A DNA stretch of 11,752 nt from UBA1724 sp963632245 (GTDB taxonomy: Bacteria; Verrucomicrobiota; Lentisphaeria; Oligosphaerales; Oligosphaeraceae), in assembly GCA_963632245.1 (NCBI GenBank), contig CAVGTF010000072.1:1-11752 (forward strand), written 5' to 3'. Of the stretch, positions 1-7,058 are shown in pieces. Numbering within the stretch: position 1 is the first letter of the stretch; each line of letters begins with the position of its first letter. The translations under genes and the position numbers were made by a program. The notes under the pieces were generated by a model. That model was not told where the DNA came from. It ran no database searches and saw only the letters and a program-made list of their open reading frames with translations.

Positions 1-39
1 AAAACCGTGCTTGGAAGAGGCGCTCCGGTGCTAGGAACG

Positions 40-146
40 CGCCGCTGGAGCGGCGGTACTGGTTCCGCGGCCGAGTGCCGCGGAATAGCCGCGCAGCGTC
101 TAAATAACTAGCGGCTAACCACTAACCACTAACCACTGAATTTTCC
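40..146 (+). repeat. Structured intergenic repeat, copy 1 (left bracket of the lacZ unit)
   Basis: This 107-bp element aligns without gaps to the reverse complement of 4911-5017, with about 95 of 107 positions identical by hand count. It contains a hairpin CGCCGC-TGGA-GCGGCG (40-55), a second hairpin TTCCGCGGC-CGAGT-GCCGCGGAA (63-85, 9-bp stem), the word CCGCGCAGCG, and then an array in which CTA starts at 100, 108, 115, 122 and 129. It ends in GAATTTTCC, followed by pyrimidine-rich CCCTCCTTTTT. No ORF or transposase belongs to it. Bases 1-39 before it hold nothing I can identify. Confidence 0.85.
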
Positions 147-162
147 CCCTCCTTTTTCAAGC

Positions 163-189
163 GCAATAAGCGGCCTCGCCGCTTATTGC
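163..189 (-). terminator. Hairpin across the lacZ stop codon
   Basis: Perfect 12-bp inverted repeat GCAATAAGCGGC / GCCGCTTATTGC with a 3-base loop. It includes the last bases of lacZ and its TAA stop. On the transcript strand it is followed by GCTTGAAAAAGG, so there is no U-tract. It is therefore either a factor-assisted terminator or a stabilising 3' hairpin rather than a classic intrinsic terminator. The hairpin itself is certain; the role is inferred from its position at the end of the unit. Confidence 0.5.
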
Positions 190-3100
190 TGCGCCAGCCG
201 CACCAGCTCCATGAGCTCGCATTCTCCGGGCACGTATGGCAGGAGTCGGAAGGCGAGGCGGTAGGTGCCGGGTTTGAATTCATATTCCGGCTGGGGATTT
301 TCGCCGCAGGAGGCGGTTCCCAGTCCCCGCTGGTGGAGATCCAGATTCAGGTATGTAGCGTCCTCGTCGGGCATGTCGTTGATATGGTCTGCCGCGAAGA
401 GGGACGCGGGCGTCGCGTGGAGAGCGGAGGCCTCCAGGAGCATTCCCGCGCCCACCGCCAGCAGTCCCACGCGGCCATTCTCAAGGGCGATGGCGCGCAC
501 ATTCACGTGGTTGCCGCTCTCCTGTGGGCGCAGATAGGGGAAGAGCTGATCGGAGACCTTCTGCTCGTAGAGACCCACCTGCCCGCTAGCATGACGATCC
601 CAGTAGCACTCCCGGGGACCCTCGCCAAAGAAACGAAGGGTCTCGAAGGACTTCGGCATGGGAATCGTGACGCCCAGTCGCGGCGGATCGTAGAGCTTCT
701 CGGGCACTTCGTAGGTCAATTCCACCTCCAGGATGCCGTCCAAGCGATAATGCAGATGACGCTTCACGGTGAAGGCGGCGCCATTCTTGGCGGTATGGGT
801 GGCAGTGGACTCCATGACCAGCGATCCGTCCTCCTGAAGCCGACTGGAGGCCAGCTTCTCGGATTCCTGGAGATGGAAGATATCCCACTCACGGATCCAG
901 CGACCGCCCTGGCGGTGCTCCTCGGTGGCGACCCACGCCTTGATGACATCGTTGTCCACCAATCCCCGGACGAATTGCTCATTCGCCTTGCCCAGCAGCA
1001 GCTTCTGTCCGCGGTAGATCCACTGATCCGGCATGGCGCCGTCCGTGAAATGGACCACGCTCTCGCCGTCGGAAATCGTATTCTGGCTGAAGGCCAGCCG
1101 AACGGGCTCCAGGCGACGGGGCTTCTCGGGCTTGACCACCCGGACGAGCTTCGTCAAGTCGAACTGCTGCTCGGCCACCACATATCCTGTCTTCTGCCAG
1201 GGGGTATCGCCTCGCTGAGCGCCAGTGACAGTCAGGAAGAGCTCCTGTCCGGGTGCCACCACGCACTCCTTCAGGATTTCGCCGAGATCGATCACGCGGC
1301 TCTCCTGGGGGGCGATGCCACTGGTGGCGTCCTTGGGAAGGACGCCTGTCAACAGCGTCTTGCCGTCCCGCTGGAGTCTCCAGGAAAACTCCAGGTCATC
1401 CAGCATGGTGAAATACCGCCAGTTCCGCAGGGTATAAGTCTGCTTCTTCTCATCGGCAATCTGTAAATCGAAGGGCCGCGCCAGGAATTGGAATTCCCAG
1501 CTGGCGGGATGGCGTGTCAGATCCGCGGAGACCAGTCCATTTCCGCAGAAGTTAGTATCGTGGTTCTTTTCGCCGTAGTCACCGCCGTAGGCGAAGTATT
1601 TCTGGCCCTGTGCGTCGTGCTCCAGGAGTCCCTGGTCCTTCCAGTCCCAGATGAATCCGCCCTGGATGCGCCGGTAGTTCCGGAAGTAATGGAAGTATCG
1701 ATCCAGGGAGCCATTGGAGTTCCCCATGGCGTGAGAGTATTCGCAGAAGATGACCGGACGGCTATCCGTGGGCATCTTCTCCTTGATCCATCGTTCGATC
1801 TCCGAGAAGGGAGAATACATCGTCGAAATCGTATCCGTAAAGGCCTCTTCGTTGGGTGCGGGCCTGAAGGTATCGTAGGGCGGCGGATAGTTCACCAGGG
1901 GACGGTTGAATTCACAGTAATGGACGCCGCGGGAGGGATCGAAGGCGTGCGCCCAGGCGGACAGCGCATAGAAATTCGCGCCCTTCCCTGACTCGTTGCC
2001 CATGGACCACAGGTGGATGCAGGGGTTGTTCTTGTAGATCAGGACCATCCGATGGAAGCGGTCCATCATGCCCGCCAGCCACAGGGGATCGTCGGTCAGG
2101 TGATCGTAGTAAGCGTGCACCTCGATGTTCGCCTCGCTAATCACATAGAATCCCAGCCGACTGGCAAGCGCAGTCAAGCGTTCGTCATTGGGGTAGTGGC
2201 TGGTGCGGATGGCATTGATATTCATGCTCTTCATGAGTAGCAGATCCTGGAGAATGCCCTCCGGAGTCACCGTCTTGCCGCGCACAGGATCGAAGTCATG
2301 CCGATTCACGCCGAAGAAGCGCACGGGCTGTCCGTTGATCAGGAGGCAGCCGTCCTTTCGCCGGACGCTCCGGAAGCCCACATCCACGCCCGTGGCCTCC
2401 ACACACTCGCCCTGCGGATTCAGCAGCGCCACCGTCAATCGATAGAGAACGGGGGTCTCGGCGCTCCAGGTCTGGATGCCAGGAAAGCGGTAGGTCTCCT
2501 GCGCCAACGGCTGCCAACGGCGCTCCTCCGGATACTGATACATATTGCCATTCAGGAAAAAGCCCAGCTCCTTCGGCTCTTCCCAGAGCGCCTTCCCCTG
2601 GGGATCGAAGAGTTGCACCCGGAAACGCCAGCCCGGCGGCACCTGGTGCGCGCCACGGAAACCGGCATCCAGCCGCAAATTCAGAATGCCCTCGGATTCC
2701 GTCTCTTCGTCCAGGGTGGTCTGTGCAAAGACATCGGCGATATGGGCGGTGGGGGTGTAGTGCAGATAGACATCCCGGAAGATTCCGCCCATGCGCCAGT
2801 GGTCCTGGTCCTCCAGGAAGGATCCATCGGACCACCGCAATACCAACACCGTCAGCTGATTCTCCTCGCCCGGCGTCACAAAATCCGTGATATCGAATTC
2901 GGAGCAGGTGCGGGAGTCCTTCACCATGCCCACTTCCCGGCCATTCACATAGATGAAACCGCAGGACTCGATGCCACCAAAATGCAGCACCAGCCGCTCC
3001 ATCTCCTTGCGCACCAGGAAGCTCCTGCGATAGACGCCGCAGGGATTCCGGTCCTGGGGAACCGTGGGCGGCGCATCCGGGAAGGGCATGCAGACATTGA

Positions 3101-3401
3101 TATACTGCGAATAGTCGAAGCCCTGCCGCATCCAGTTGCCCGGCACCTGGATGGACGCCTCGCCAGAAACCGCCTCGCCAGAAAGCAACGCCTCGGGCAC
3201 CTCCTCCGGACGCTCGTAGAACCAGAAGCGCCACTCGCCATTGAGGGACTCGATGGCGGGACACTCGAAGGGCTCGTAACTCCCCTTCCGCGCCTCCTCC
3301 TCACTCCCCCAGGAAAAGAGCGTCGAACGACTCCGCAACATGTTCACCTGGGGCACCTTGGGATTTTCCCAAAGACGATTCCGAAGATCGAAGAGCTTCA
3401 T
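183..3401 (-). CDS. lacZ: Beta-galactosidase, glycoside hydrolase family 2, LacZ type
   Basis: A 1072-residue enzyme, close to the 1024 residues of E. coli LacZ, that should hydrolyse terminal beta-D-galactosides. The GH2 sugar-binding domain fills roughly residues 50-215, with RWSDGSFLEDQD at 189-200. A beta-sandwich domain follows, then the TIM barrel from about 345. The acid/base motif WSMGNESG puts the catalytic glutamate at E470, and IFCEYSHAMGNS puts the nucleophile at E554. SEANIEVH (E427, H429) matches the E. coli metal-binding region. The C-terminal 280 residues resemble the Bgal small-chain domain (GLVDNDV, GEGPRECYWDR). No signal peptide is visible, so it is probably cytoplasmic. 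The start is the first ATG and aligns with LacZ (LWENP near residue 10), but has no clear Shine-Dalgarno. It lies 39 bp after pyrF and is probably its cotranscript. Other beta-galactosides could be the true substrate. Confidence 0.96.
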   Translation of the reverse strand: MKLFDLRNRLWENPKVPQVNMLRSRSTLFSWGSEEEARKGSYEPFECPAIESLNGEWRFWFYERPEEVPEALLSGEAVSGEASIQVPGNWMRQGFDYSQYINVCMPFPDAPPTVPQDRNPCGVYRRSFLVRKEMERLVLHFGGIESCGFIYVNGREVGMVKDSRTCSEFDITDFVTPGEENQLTVLVLRWSDGSFLEDQDHWRMGGIFRDVYLHYTPTAHIADVFAQTTLDEETESEGILNLRLDAGFRGAHQVPPGWRFRVQLFDPQGKALWEEPKELGFFLNGNMYQYPEERRWQPLAQETYRFPGIQTWSAETPVLYRLTVALLNPQGECVEATGVDVGFRSVRRKDGCLLINGQPVRFFGVNRHDFDPVRGKTVTPEGILQDLLLMKSMNINAIRTSHYPNDERLTALASRLGFYVISEANIEVHAYYDHLTDDPLWLAGMMDRFHRMVLIYKNNPCIHLWSMGNESGKGANFYALSAWAHAFDPSRGVHYCEFNRPLVNYPPPYDTFRPAPNEEAFTDTISTMYSPFSEIERWIKEKMPTDSRPVIFCEYSHAMGNSNGSLDRYFHYFRNYRRIQGGFIWDWKDQGLLEHDAQGQKYFAYGGDYGEKNHDTNFCGNGLVSADLTRHPASWEFQFLARPFDLQIADEKKQTYTLRNWRYFTMLDDLEFSWRLQRDGKTLLTGVLPKDATSGIAPQESRVIDLGEILKECVVAPGQELFLTVTGAQRGDTPWQKTGYVVAEQQFDLTKLVRVVKPEKPRRLEPVRLAFSQNTISDGESVVHFTDGAMPDQWIYRGQKLLLGKANEQFVRGLVDNDVIKAWVATEEHRQGGRWIREWDIFHLQESEKLASSRLQEDGSLVMESTATHTAKNGAAFTVKRHLHYRLDGILEVELTYEVPEKLYDPPRLGVTIPMPKSFETLRFFGEGPRECYWDRHASGQVGLYEQKVSDQLFPYLRPQESGNHVNVRAIALENGRVGLLAVGAGMLLEASALHATPASLFAADHINDMPDEDATYLNLDLHQRGLGTASCGENPQPEYEFKPGTYRLAFRLLPYVPGECELMELVRLAQQ

Positions 3402-3440
3402 GGCGTTTGGCGACAGAAAGGGAGATATTTTCGGGCGGAT

Positions 3441-4130
3441 TTATGCCAGTTCCAGGAGGATCTTCTCGGCGGCCTCGGCGGGATCCGGCGCCGCCAAAAT
3501 GGGGCGTCCCACCACAATGAAGTCGGCGCCGGCCTCCTGCGCCAGCCGCGGAGTCATCACGCGCTTCTGATCGCCCAATGCGGCGCCGGCGGGACGGATT
3601 CCGGGGACCACGGTGAGGAAGTCCTCGCCGAAGTGCTGCCGCAACAGCGGCAATTCAAGGGCGGAGCAGACCACGCCGGCCAGTCCCGCATCCCGGGTGA
3701 GGGTCGCCAGCCGCAGAACCTGTTCCGCGGGAGTGGCCTGCACACCGATGGCAGTGAGCTGGTCCTGGTCCATGCTGGTAAGCACCGTGACCGCAATCAC
3801 CGTCTTGCCCGTCTCTTTCATGGCCTCGGCTGCCGCCGACAACATGGCGGGACCGCCCATGGCGTGGACATTGATGATGTCCGCGCCCACAATTGCGCCA
3901 GAACGGATGGCGTTTGCCACGGTGTTGGGGATATCATGGAACTTCATGTCCAAGAAGATCTTCTTGCCGCGGGCCTTCAGTTCCTGGAGCACCACGGGAC
4001 CGTAGTGGGTGAAGAGCTGCTTGCCGACCTTATACCACTCCACGTGGGGGCCAATGCGGTCCACCATGGCGAGGGCCTGGGAGAGTTCCGGCAAATCCAA
4101 TGCGCTAATCAGCTGAGTCTTCTTGGTCAT
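3441..4130 (-). CDS. pyrF: Orotidine-5'-phosphate decarboxylase
   Basis: A 229-residue enzyme of the last step of UMP synthesis (OMP to UMP plus CO2), cytoplasmic, usual family length. The catalytic signature DMKFHDIPNTV is at residues 61-71 (D61, K63, D66 form the charged catalytic network). N-terminal ALDLPE is the first strand of the barrel, VVPGIRPAG is the phosphate-binding segment, and GADFIVVGRPI near the end contains the conserved GRPI that grips the phosphate. The frame is open for 17 codons further upstream to an ATG at 4181, but those residues (rich in P, R and S) are unlike the family, whose proteins begin just before the ALD strand. I therefore chose the ATG at 4130. It overlaps the membrane-protein gene upstream by 26 bp, implying cotranscription and perhaps translational coupling, since neither ATG has a good Shine-Dalgarno. 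Confidence 0.95.
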   Translation of the reverse strand: MTKKTQLISALDLPELSQALAMVDRIGPHVEWYKVGKQLFTHYGPVVLQELKARGKKIFLDMKFHDIPNTVANAIRSGAIVGADIINVHAMGGPAMLSAAAEAMKETGKTVIAVTVLTSMDQDQLTAIGVQATPAEQVLRLATLTRDAGLAGVVCSALELPLLRQHFGEDFLTVVPGIRPAGAALGDQKRVMTPRLAQEAGADFIVVGRPILAAPDPAEAAEKILLELA

Positions 4131-4845
4131 GGGAAACGATATGTATTTCGGGCTTCGGGGGGAGTTCCGGGGATCCCTCAATGCCGGAATCCGCGGTCTT
4201 CGAGGAAAGGAAAAGCCGGATGGCGCCCAGGAGCTGTCCCAGGATCGCCAAAGGCAAAAGGATCGTGAAGAGCCCGGATAGCGGTGGACGCACTCCGGCC
4301 TCCAAGAGCGCCACAGGCAACAGCTTCAAGGGATTGCCATTGGGCGGCGTGTGCAACAGCGCGAGGTAAATACTCCCCGCCAACGCCGCCAACATGGGCG
4401 CCAACAACAGATAGAAGGAATACCGCCACAACGCACGGCTGATCCCACTCTCCCGCAATTCCCGGGACTGCTGGACGACATCCCCAAAGGCCCTCATGAC
4501 CATCGGGAAGGTCACCACATAAAGCAACGCCATGAGCTGCAAATAGATATGCTGCTTCGTCAACACAAAGCCAACGCCCACCGCCTTCATCTGACAATAC
4601 CAGCAGAAAAAGGGCGCCAGGCTGAGATGCAACAGCGACCACGCGCGCATCTCCCAAATGGGTGCAAAACGATTGTCGGGGTCCTTCCAGCTATACGCCG
4701 ACAGCACCAGCAAAAACGCAGACAACACCGGCCAATACCGCACCAGCAAAAAGGAAAAGGGCGCGCCACGGACGGTCAATACCAACGCCACCGCCAGGAA
4801 CAGTCCGGTGAAATAAAATGCCAGGGAGACCGCGCGCCGTTCCAT
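4105..4845 (-). CDS. Multi-pass membrane protein of unknown function
   Basis: A 246-residue protein I do not recognise. Hydrophobic segments at about residues 6-25, 32-51, 68-84, 99-117, 142-164 and 190-214 suggest six membrane spans. Between spans are a charged loop (SWKDPDNRFAP, 52-62) and a CWYC pair at 81-84. The last 30 residues form a hydrophilic acidic tail. The first ATG in frame is used: the codon before it is TAG, so the gene cannot start earlier. There is no Shine-Dalgarno; instead the 5' leader reads CCTTCCT repeats on the coding strand. It is first in an apparent unit with pyrF and lacZ. A transport or accessory role for sugar use would be a guess. The predicted spans and conserved overlap with pyrF support a real gene. 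Confidence 0.8.
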   Translation of the reverse strand: MERRAVSLAFYFTGLFLAVALVLTVRGAPFSFLLVRYWPVLSAFLLVLSAYSWKDPDNRFAPIWEMRAWSLLHLSLAPFFCWYCQMKAVGVGFVLTKQHIYLQLMALLYVVTFPMVMRAFGDVVQQSRELRESGISRALWRYSFYLLLAPMLAALAGSIYLALLHTPPNGNPLKLLPVALLEAGVRPPLSGLFTILLPLAILGQLLGAIRLFLSSKTADSGIEGSPELPPKPEIHIVSHDQEDSAD

Positions 4846-4858
4846 CTAAGGGAAAAAA

Positions 4859-4915
4859 GGAGGAAGGAGGAAGGAGGAAGGAGGAAGGAGGAAGGAGGAA
4901 GGAGGAAGGAGGAAA
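4859..4915. repeat. Heptanucleotide tandem repeat (AGGAAGG)n, about 8 units
   Basis: Seven exact units and one partial unit of AGGAAGG run from 4861 with a two-base lead-in, ending in AGGAAAA. On the plus strand each junction spells AAGGAGG, a perfect Shine-Dalgarno, but no plus-strand ORF follows. On the minus strand it reads CCTCCTT, like the 3' end of 16S rRNA, and sits 12-70 bases upstream of the membrane-protein start. It is directly joined to repeat copy 2. At copy 1 the matching place has only CCCTCC, so the number of units appears to vary. Confidence 0.95.
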
Positions 4916-5017
4916 ATTCCGTGGCTAGCCGTTAGTGGCTAGCCGTTAGTTATTTGACCGCTGCGCGGCTATCCCGCGGCACTCGGCCGCGGTACCAGTA
5001 CCGCCGCACCAGCGGCG
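4911..5017 (-). repeat. Structured intergenic repeat, copy 2 (right bracket of the lacZ unit, inverted)
   Basis: Reverse complement of the element at 40-146, gapless, about 12 differences in 107. Both hairpins are kept: GCCGC-TGGT-GCGGC and CCGCGGC-CGAGT-GCCGCGG (4974-4992). The heptad array has TAG on the plus strand at 4926, 4933, 4940 and 4947, formed by two copies of the 14-mer GTGGCTAGCCGTTA. The pyrimidine end of both copies faces inward toward the three genes. Confidence 0.9.
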
Positions 5018-5076
5018 GAAGAGCGCCTGCAGCACCTTGCAACTAGCCGCTAGCCACTAACCAGCTAGGTACTAAA
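5018..5076 (+). repeat. CTA-phased heptad array, outer arm of repeat copy 2
   Basis: After GGAAGAGCGCCTGCAGC comes ACCTTGCAACTA, a word also found at 9049-9060. CTA then starts at 5043, 5050, 5057, 5065 and 5072, that is every 7 bp with one 8-bp step. Bases between the CTA cores vary. This array and the rest of 4846-5200 make up the 355-bp non-coding space between the gcvH-like gene and the membrane-protein gene. Confidence 0.75.
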
Positions 5077-5077
5077 G

Positions 5078-5120
5078 CGGGGGGCACGGGGGGCGCAAGG
5101 CCCTCCGTCCTTTGGTTGGA
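5078..5120 (+). repeat. GC-rich intergenic module R1
   Basis: Reads GGGGGGCACGGGGGGCG, then CCTTTGGTTGGAT at the end. It is a diverged copy of the module seen at 6858-6900, 6969-7005, 7059-7094 and 8923-8957; here the GGCAGCCCC part is altered to CAAGGCCCT. A fainter fragment, GCCAGTCCTTTAGC, lies at 5167-5180. The remainder of 5121-5200 shows nothing else I can name. Confidence 0.7.
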
Positions 5121-5200
5121 TCGTCGGGCAAAGAAGCCGTCTCTTTTCTAAATGCAGCTTCTAGCCGCCAGTCCTTTAGCTCACCCTGCGTTCCAACTAC

Positions 5201-5617
5201 CTATAAAGAATCCAGGTACTTCACGTACTGTTTGCCGTCCATGAGCAGATCGGTCTCGGAGGTATTATCCACTTCCATCTTGAAGAGCCAGGCGTTCTCC
5301 CAATCCAGGTAGATCTGAGCGGGGGAATCCAGCACCTCCTGGTTCACCTCCACGACGCGTCCGGTGAGGGGGCACGGGAAGTGTCGGATGCGGCTCTTGG
5401 TGTGGATATGGATCACCAGGGAGTCCATCTCCAGCTCGTCCTCCTCCAGGGGGATGTCGATGCTGTCAATGCCGCCCAGCTCCTCGGCGAGGTAGTCGGT
5501 GATGCCCACGTAGGCGAAGGTCTGGGGCTGGGTCTGCTTCTTGTTCTTCTTCTGCTCCAACTTTGCCCAAACGTGGTGGGTGTTGTAGAGATAGTTGTTG
5601 GGGTATTCCAAAGACAT
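5201..5617 (-). CDS. Divergent glycine cleavage H (GcvH)-like protein
   Basis: A 138-residue protein with the lipoyl-domain fold of GcvH, which shuttles the aminomethyl group in glycine cleavage. Family features are YVGITDYLAEELGGIDSIDIP (36-56, split here by reading as YVGITDYL then the GGIDSIDIP strand), PLTGRVVEVN (83-92), LDSPAQIY (96-103) and AWLFKMEV (109-116). The lipoyl site is odd. GcvH normally has ESVKA, with the lysine eight residues before the proline of the APVSG-type turn; here K74 sits in HTKSR, nine residues before P83, and the preceding glutamate is missing. Residues 21-32 form an extra Lys/Gln-rich loop. The ATG at 5617 has AAAGGAAA about a dozen bases upstream. It may be a true H protein, a lipoate-relay homologue, or a non-lipoylated relative. 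It lies 177 bp after the mrp gene. Confidence 0.8.
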   Translation of the reverse strand: MSLEYPNNYLYNTHHVWAKLEQKKNKKQTQPQTFAYVGITDYLAEELGGIDSIDIPLEEDELEMDSLVIHIHTKSRIRHFPCPLTGRVVEVNQEVLDSPAQIYLDWENAWLFKMEVDNTSETDLLMDGKQYVKYLDSL

Positions 5618-5794
5618 GTTGCGAGAATTTCCTTTGTTCCGATTCCACGAATCGCCCTGGAAAGCCCACGGGAGCCAATCCCAGGCAAATCCGAGAATTC
5701 TTGTGTTAGCGTCTGCCGGCCGTCAGGGAGAAAGGATTAGAAAGGGACGACCAGCGGCTGTGTGTTCTTTTACTCTTGTTTCAAGAAAGGAATT

Positions 5795-6652
5795 CTACTT
5801 CTGGAGACGATCCACGATCTCCTCGAAGGCCTTCGCCGTGGCGGAGTCGGCGTAGCGTTCCACGAAGGGCACGCCCTCGTCTCCGCCCGCGCAGATCTTG
5901 GGATCCAGGGGAAGGCGCCCCAGGAAGGGCACCTTGTAGGTCTCGGCAAGCTTCTCGCCACCGCCATGGGAGAAGATCTCGGTGACCTCGCCGCAATGCG
6001 GACAGGCGAAGCCACTCATGTTCTCCACAATGCCCAGCACGGGGAAGGAGAGCTGCGAGAGGAAATTCACGGATTTGCTCACATCGGTGGCGGAGACCTG
6101 CTGGGGAGTGGTCACCAGGATCGCGCCATCCGCATTGGGCAGCAACTGGCACGCCGACAGCGGTTCGTCACCCGTGCCCGGAGGAGTGTCAATCACCAGC
6201 GCATCCAAATCGCCCCACAACACATCGCCCAACAGCTGCTTGATGATGCCGTGCTTCATGGCACCACGCCAAATCACCGCCTGGTCCGTCTGCGACAGCA
6301 GGAAGCCAATGGACATGACCTTCAGCGAAAGGCCGCCCATCTCCACAGGCACCAGCTTCTCACCCTCGGAATACAGCTGCGCGCCCTCCAAACCCAGCAT
6401 CTTCGGAATGCTGGGACCGTGGAAGTCAATGTCCAACAAGCCCACACGCTGACCCCGCAACGCCAACGACGCCGCCAAATTGCAGGAGACCGTGCTCTTG
6501 CCGACACCACCCTTGCCCGAAAGCACCAGGTAGATGTGCTTCACCCCTAGAAGATTCTCACGAACCTGACGGGTGTCGTCATGACACTTTCCGCCACAAC
6601 TCGCACAGTCGCCCCCACTGGGACAACGTTGCTGCTCAGACTGCTCCGACAT
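5795..6652 (-). CDS. mrp: Mrp/NBP35-type iron-sulfur cluster carrier ATPase (ApbC)
   Basis: A 285-residue P-loop NTPase that binds a bridging 4Fe-4S cluster as a dimer and passes it to apoproteins in the cytoplasm. The deviant Walker A GKGGVGKST is at 46-54 and the Walker B-like VIDTPPGTGDE at 153-163. The cluster-binding CPHC is at 217-220 within the family segment ENMSGFACPHCGEV. The N-terminus carries a further cysteine set C10-X5-C-X2-C-X3-C23, recalling the extra cluster site of NBP35 proteins, though with different spacing. The frame is open 38 codons upstream to 6766, but that stretch is unlike the family and covers possible promoter sequence, so I chose the ATG at 6652. No strong Shine-Dalgarno is seen. 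The gcvH-like gene follows in the same direction. Confidence 0.93.
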   Translation of the reverse strand: MSEQSEQQRCPSGGDCASCGGKCHDDTRQVRENLLGVKHIYLVLSGKGGVGKSTVSCNLAASLALRGQRVGLLDIDFHGPSIPKMLGLEGAQLYSEGEKLVPVEMGGLSLKVMSIGFLLSQTDQAVIWRGAMKHGIIKQLLGDVLWGDLDALVIDTPPGTGDEPLSACQLLPNADGAILVTTPQQVSATDVSKSVNFLSQLSFPVLGIVENMSGFACPHCGEVTEIFSHGGGEKLAETYKVPFLGRLPLDPKICAGGDEGVPFVERYADSATAKAFEEIVDRLQK

Positions 6653-6771
6653 AAGAACAAAAAACTTGATGGAAAACAATGTGCAACCAATAACGCCACT
6701 GCCTACACAGCCTCGGCGTAGATCAACGAATATAGCCCCTTCCACAAATTTGCAAGGTGAATCCAATGGCT

Positions 6772-6800
6772 ATTTTGCAAAAAACGACATCTTTTGACAA
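6772..6800 (-). promoter_or_regulatory. Candidate sigma70-type promoter for mrp
   Basis: On the minus strand TTGTCA (6800-6795), a 17-bp spacer and CAAAAT (6777-6772) match the consensus at 5 and 4 of 6 positions. An alternative is TTGCAA (6755-6750) with TATATT (6734-6729), but its spacer is only 15 bp. This is an AT-rich patch in otherwise GC-rich DNA, about 120 bp before the chosen start. Confidence 0.3.
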
Positions 6801-6857
6801 TCTCTGACGATTCACGCCAAGATTACACCCGCACCGCCGGTAGGCGGAAATGCTTAG

Positions 6858-6900
6858 CAGGGGGCACGGGGGGCGGCAGCCCCGACCTCCTTTGGTTGGA
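6858..6900 (+). repeat. GC-rich intergenic module R2
   Basis: Contains GGGGGCACGGGGGGCGGC followed by AGCCCCGACCTCC and TTTGGTTGGA. The inner GGGGC-GGCA-GCCCC can form a short hairpin. It is nearly identical to R3 over GGCGGCAGCCCCGACCTCC, and shares its tail TTTGGTTGGA with R1. Confidence 0.8.
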
Positions 6901-6968
6901 ATCTGCCCTATCAGAAACTCGGCTTTTCCCAAAGGCACTTGGCAACCGCCGCTACCCTAGTGCCTTTC

Positions 6969-7005
6969 GGGGGGGGGCGGCAGCCCCGACCTCCTTTGGT
7001 TAGTA
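6969..7005 (+). repeat. GC-rich intergenic module R3
   Basis: Nine consecutive G, then CGGCAGCCCCGACCTCC and TTTGGTTAGTA. It lacks the ACG of the GGGGGCACGGGGG start seen in R2. It faces R4 head to head at a distance of about 55 bp, so a transcript through both could form a long stem over GGGGCGGCAGCCCC and the CCTTTGG tail. Confidence 0.75.
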
Positions 7006-7058
7006 CCTAGCGTATCCCCCCTCTCTTTCCAAAAGGTTTTCTTCCCCATCAAGGAAAT

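Noticed and set aside
100..138. Heptad arrays as a CRISPR array
   Set aside because: Units are 7 bp without spacers and no cas gene is near.
186..1466. 426-codon open frame on the plus strand
   Set aside because: It is antisense to the 3' part of lacZ and has no family features or Shine-Dalgarno.
2298..4268. 656-codon open frame on the plus strand across lacZ and pyrF
   Set aside because: It lies antisense to two well-identified genes, its product is rich in His, Gln and Arg without any recognisable motif, and GC-rich codon bias readily creates such mirror frames.
4859..4915. Plus-strand ribosome-binding site for a gene to the right
   Set aside because: No plausible plus-strand ORF begins within range; the sequence to the right is repeat.
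5762..6550. 262-codon open frame on the plus strand
   Set aside because: It is antisense to mrp, which carries clear Walker and CPHC motifs; the product is low-complexity (His, Gln, Arg).
6794..7003. 69-codon plus-strand frame as a small gene
   Set aside because: It is built from repeat modules R2 and R3 and translates to Gly-rich repeats with no initiation signal.
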